Positions 5,638-6,782 of a DNA stretch of 6,782 bases are shown in pieces; within the stretch, counting starts at the first letter, position 1; each line of letters opens with the position of its first letter. The position numbers and the translations under genes are program-made. The stretch is from an uncultured Bacilli bacterium (lineage in GTDB: Bacteria > Bacillota_I > Bacilli_A > RF39 > UBA660): positions 1 to 6,782 of the forward strand of contig CANQCQ010000049.1 in assembly GCA_947589725.1 (NCBI GenBank), given 5' to 3'. The notes under the pieces are model-generated. The model had not been told where the DNA came from and did not search any database. It saw only the letters and a list, made by a program, of their open reading frames with translations.

Positions 5638-6782
5638 GTGGCTAGTCGTAAAAAAATATTTATTTTAATATTACTTATAATTACCATATTTGGAGTTGGT
5701 TATTCAAAATTATTAACAGCACCTAAAGAAGTATATAGAGTTTATTTAAAAGGAGAATCTCTAGGTTTAATATCATCAAAAGAAAAACTAGAAAATTATA
5801 TTGATAAAAAGCAAACTGAAATTAAGGAAAAATTTGGAGTAAAAAAAGTATATGCTCCAACTGATTTGGATATTGTAAAAGAAATGACTTATTATGATAA
5901 AGTATCATCAATAAAAACAATCTATAATAAAATTAAAGATATTTCTCCATTCACAATTGATGGTTATGTTGTAAAGATTAATGGAATTGATACTAAAGAT
6001 AGTAATGGAAAAGAAGTTAAAGGTAAAAGTCAAAATCTTTATGTATTAGATAAAAAAGTATTTACTGATGCAATTGATAGTACTGCTAAAGCCTTTATTG
6101 ATGAAAAAGAGTATGAATCATTTGCTAACGATACGCAAAAAGAAATAAAGACAACAGGAAAGATTATTCAAAAAATATATATAGAAAATAAAATTACTAT
6201 AAAGAAAGATCATATACCAGTAAATAAAACTATTTATATGGATAAAGGTACTTTGAGTCAATATTTACTATTTGGTACTACTAAGCCTCAAGTGACTTAT
6301 ACAGTAAATGATGGAGATACAATTGAAGATATAGCTTTTAATAATAAGATGTCAACAGAAGAATTTTTAATAGCTAACCCAGAAATTACTAGTGCTAATA
6401 CTATGTTATATAAAGGACAAAAAGTTACATTAGGTATTTTAAAACCTCAAATCAACATTGTCGAAGAATCAAAAGTTGTATCAGATGTAGAACAAAATTA
6501 TACTACTAGAGTTGAAGAAGATCCTAATCAATATACTAATTACACACAAATAAAACAACCTGGAGTTAAAGGATTAAATAGAGTTACTAATATTGTCCAA
6601 AAAGTAAATGGAGAGACAACTTCAATGGTAAGTTCTGGTACACCAGAAGTTTTAAAAGAAACAGTCGAAGAAGTTGTTGTTAAAGGTACTAAACAAATGG
6701 GCTATTGGGGTGGTGGCTATGGTTCAGTTATCCCAACAAAAGGAATCTTTGGATGGCCAGCTACTTGTTCAAATATTTCAAG
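5638..6782 (+). CDS. Membrane-anchored LysM-G5 cell-wall protein, probably an M23-type peptidase, 3' end beyond window
   Basis: The frame is open from GTG 5638 to the window edge (381 full codons). Residues 1-6 are polar and basic (ASRKK), followed by a hydrophobic segment (about 7-22), a signal anchor or uncleaved signal peptide, so the rest is extracellular. Residues about 30-215 are a Lys-rich region I cannot assign to a named domain; its VYRVYLKGESLGLISSKEKL opening resembles N-terminal regions of clostridial LysM/G5 peptidases. A LysM peptidoglycan-binding domain follows at about 218-267 (YTVNDGDTIEDIAFNNKMST, ending in LYKGQKVTLG). A G5 domain follows at about 274-351 (VEESKVVSDVEQNYTTRVEE to ETVEEVVVKGTK). 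The last residues (Gly-rich YWGGGYG, then GIFGWPATCSNIS) resemble the lead-in to an M23/LytM endopeptidase domain, but no HxxxD or HxH zinc motif is inside the window, so the peptidase call is inference. It is one base after dnaB and likely co-transcribed. Confidence 0.85.
   Translation, partial: MASRKKIFILILLIITIFGVGYSKLLTAPKEVYRVYLKGESLGLISSKEKLENYIDKKQTEIKEKFGVKKVYAPTDLDIVKEMTYYDKVSSIKTIYNKIKDISPFTIDGYVVKINGIDTKDSNGKEVKGKSQNLYVLDKKVFTDAIDSTAKAFIDEKEYESFANDTQKEIKTTGKIIQKIYIENKITIKKDHIPVNKTIYMDKGTLSQYLLFGTTKPQVTYTVNDGDTIEDIAFNNKMSTEEFLIANPEITSANTMLYKGQKVTLGILKPQINIVEESKVVSDVEQNYTTRVEEDPNQYTNYTQIKQPGVKGLNRVTNIVQKVNGETTSMVSSGTPEVLKETVEEVVVKGTKQMGYWGGGYGSVIPTKGIFGWPATCSNIS

Noticed and set aside
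1..6782. A new multi-gene defence, mobile or biosynthetic system
   Set aside because: All genes except the laccase-domain and LysM-G5 proteins belong to the conserved rpsF/rplI/dnaB neighbourhood. No integrase, transposase, repeat array, toxin-antitoxin pair or other accessory signature was found.

Overview
The window is a strongly A+T-rich piece of a bacterial chromosome, most likely from a low-GC Bacillota (Firmicutes) lineage. The gene order ychF ... rpsF-ssb-rpsR ... DHH/gdpP-like - rplI - dnaB matches the conserved Bacillus-type locus (yyaF, rpsF-ssbA-rpsR, yybT-rplI-dnaC). Shine-Dalgarno sites are strong (AGGAGG-like) and promoters are sigma-A-like. Intact genes end in TAA or, once, TAG. 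No in-frame TGA is seen and Trp is TGG, so the standard bacterial code fits. A gut-type or Mollicutes-related Bacilli genome is plausible, but the species cannot be fixed from sequence alone.

Layout, all on the + strand. (1) 1-903: ychF, missing its 5' end at the window edge, followed 10 nt later by a divergent laccase-domain (YfiH/PgeF-like) gene at 914-1693. (2) 1695-1794: a strong extended -10 promoter and a structured leader that fits the S6:S18-binding rpsF autoregulatory RNA. (3) 1795-2791: rpsF, ssb and rpsR in one operon, closed by a clear intrinsic terminator at 2797-2827. (4) 2826-6782: a second promoter, overlapping the terminator T-tract, drives a tightly packed operon. It contains a stand-alone DHH-DHHA1 phosphoesterase resembling the catalytic half of GdpP, then rplI, dnaB, and a membrane-anchored LysM-G5 cell-wall protein that runs off the right edge. 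There are no gene-free stretches over about 100 nt, and I see no mobile elements, CRISPR arrays or tRNA/rRNA genes.

The genes join translation (S6, S18, L9, YchF), replication (SSB, DnaB), probable nucleotide second-messenger turnover (DHH protein) and cell-wall work (LysM-G5 protein). I found no new multi-gene system; this is a conserved housekeeping locus. The points worth a second look are local. ssb carries a one-base frameshift with an immediate TAG while the rest of the gene is perfectly preserved. DnaB appears to lack about 11 residues just after its LEMSAEQL motif. The GdpP-like protein lacks the membrane/PAS/GGDEF half and has Ser in place of the GGGH His. The laccase-domain protein lacks one of three expected metal ligands. 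The rpsF leader can form two mutually exclusive structures, one of which covers the ribosome-binding site.
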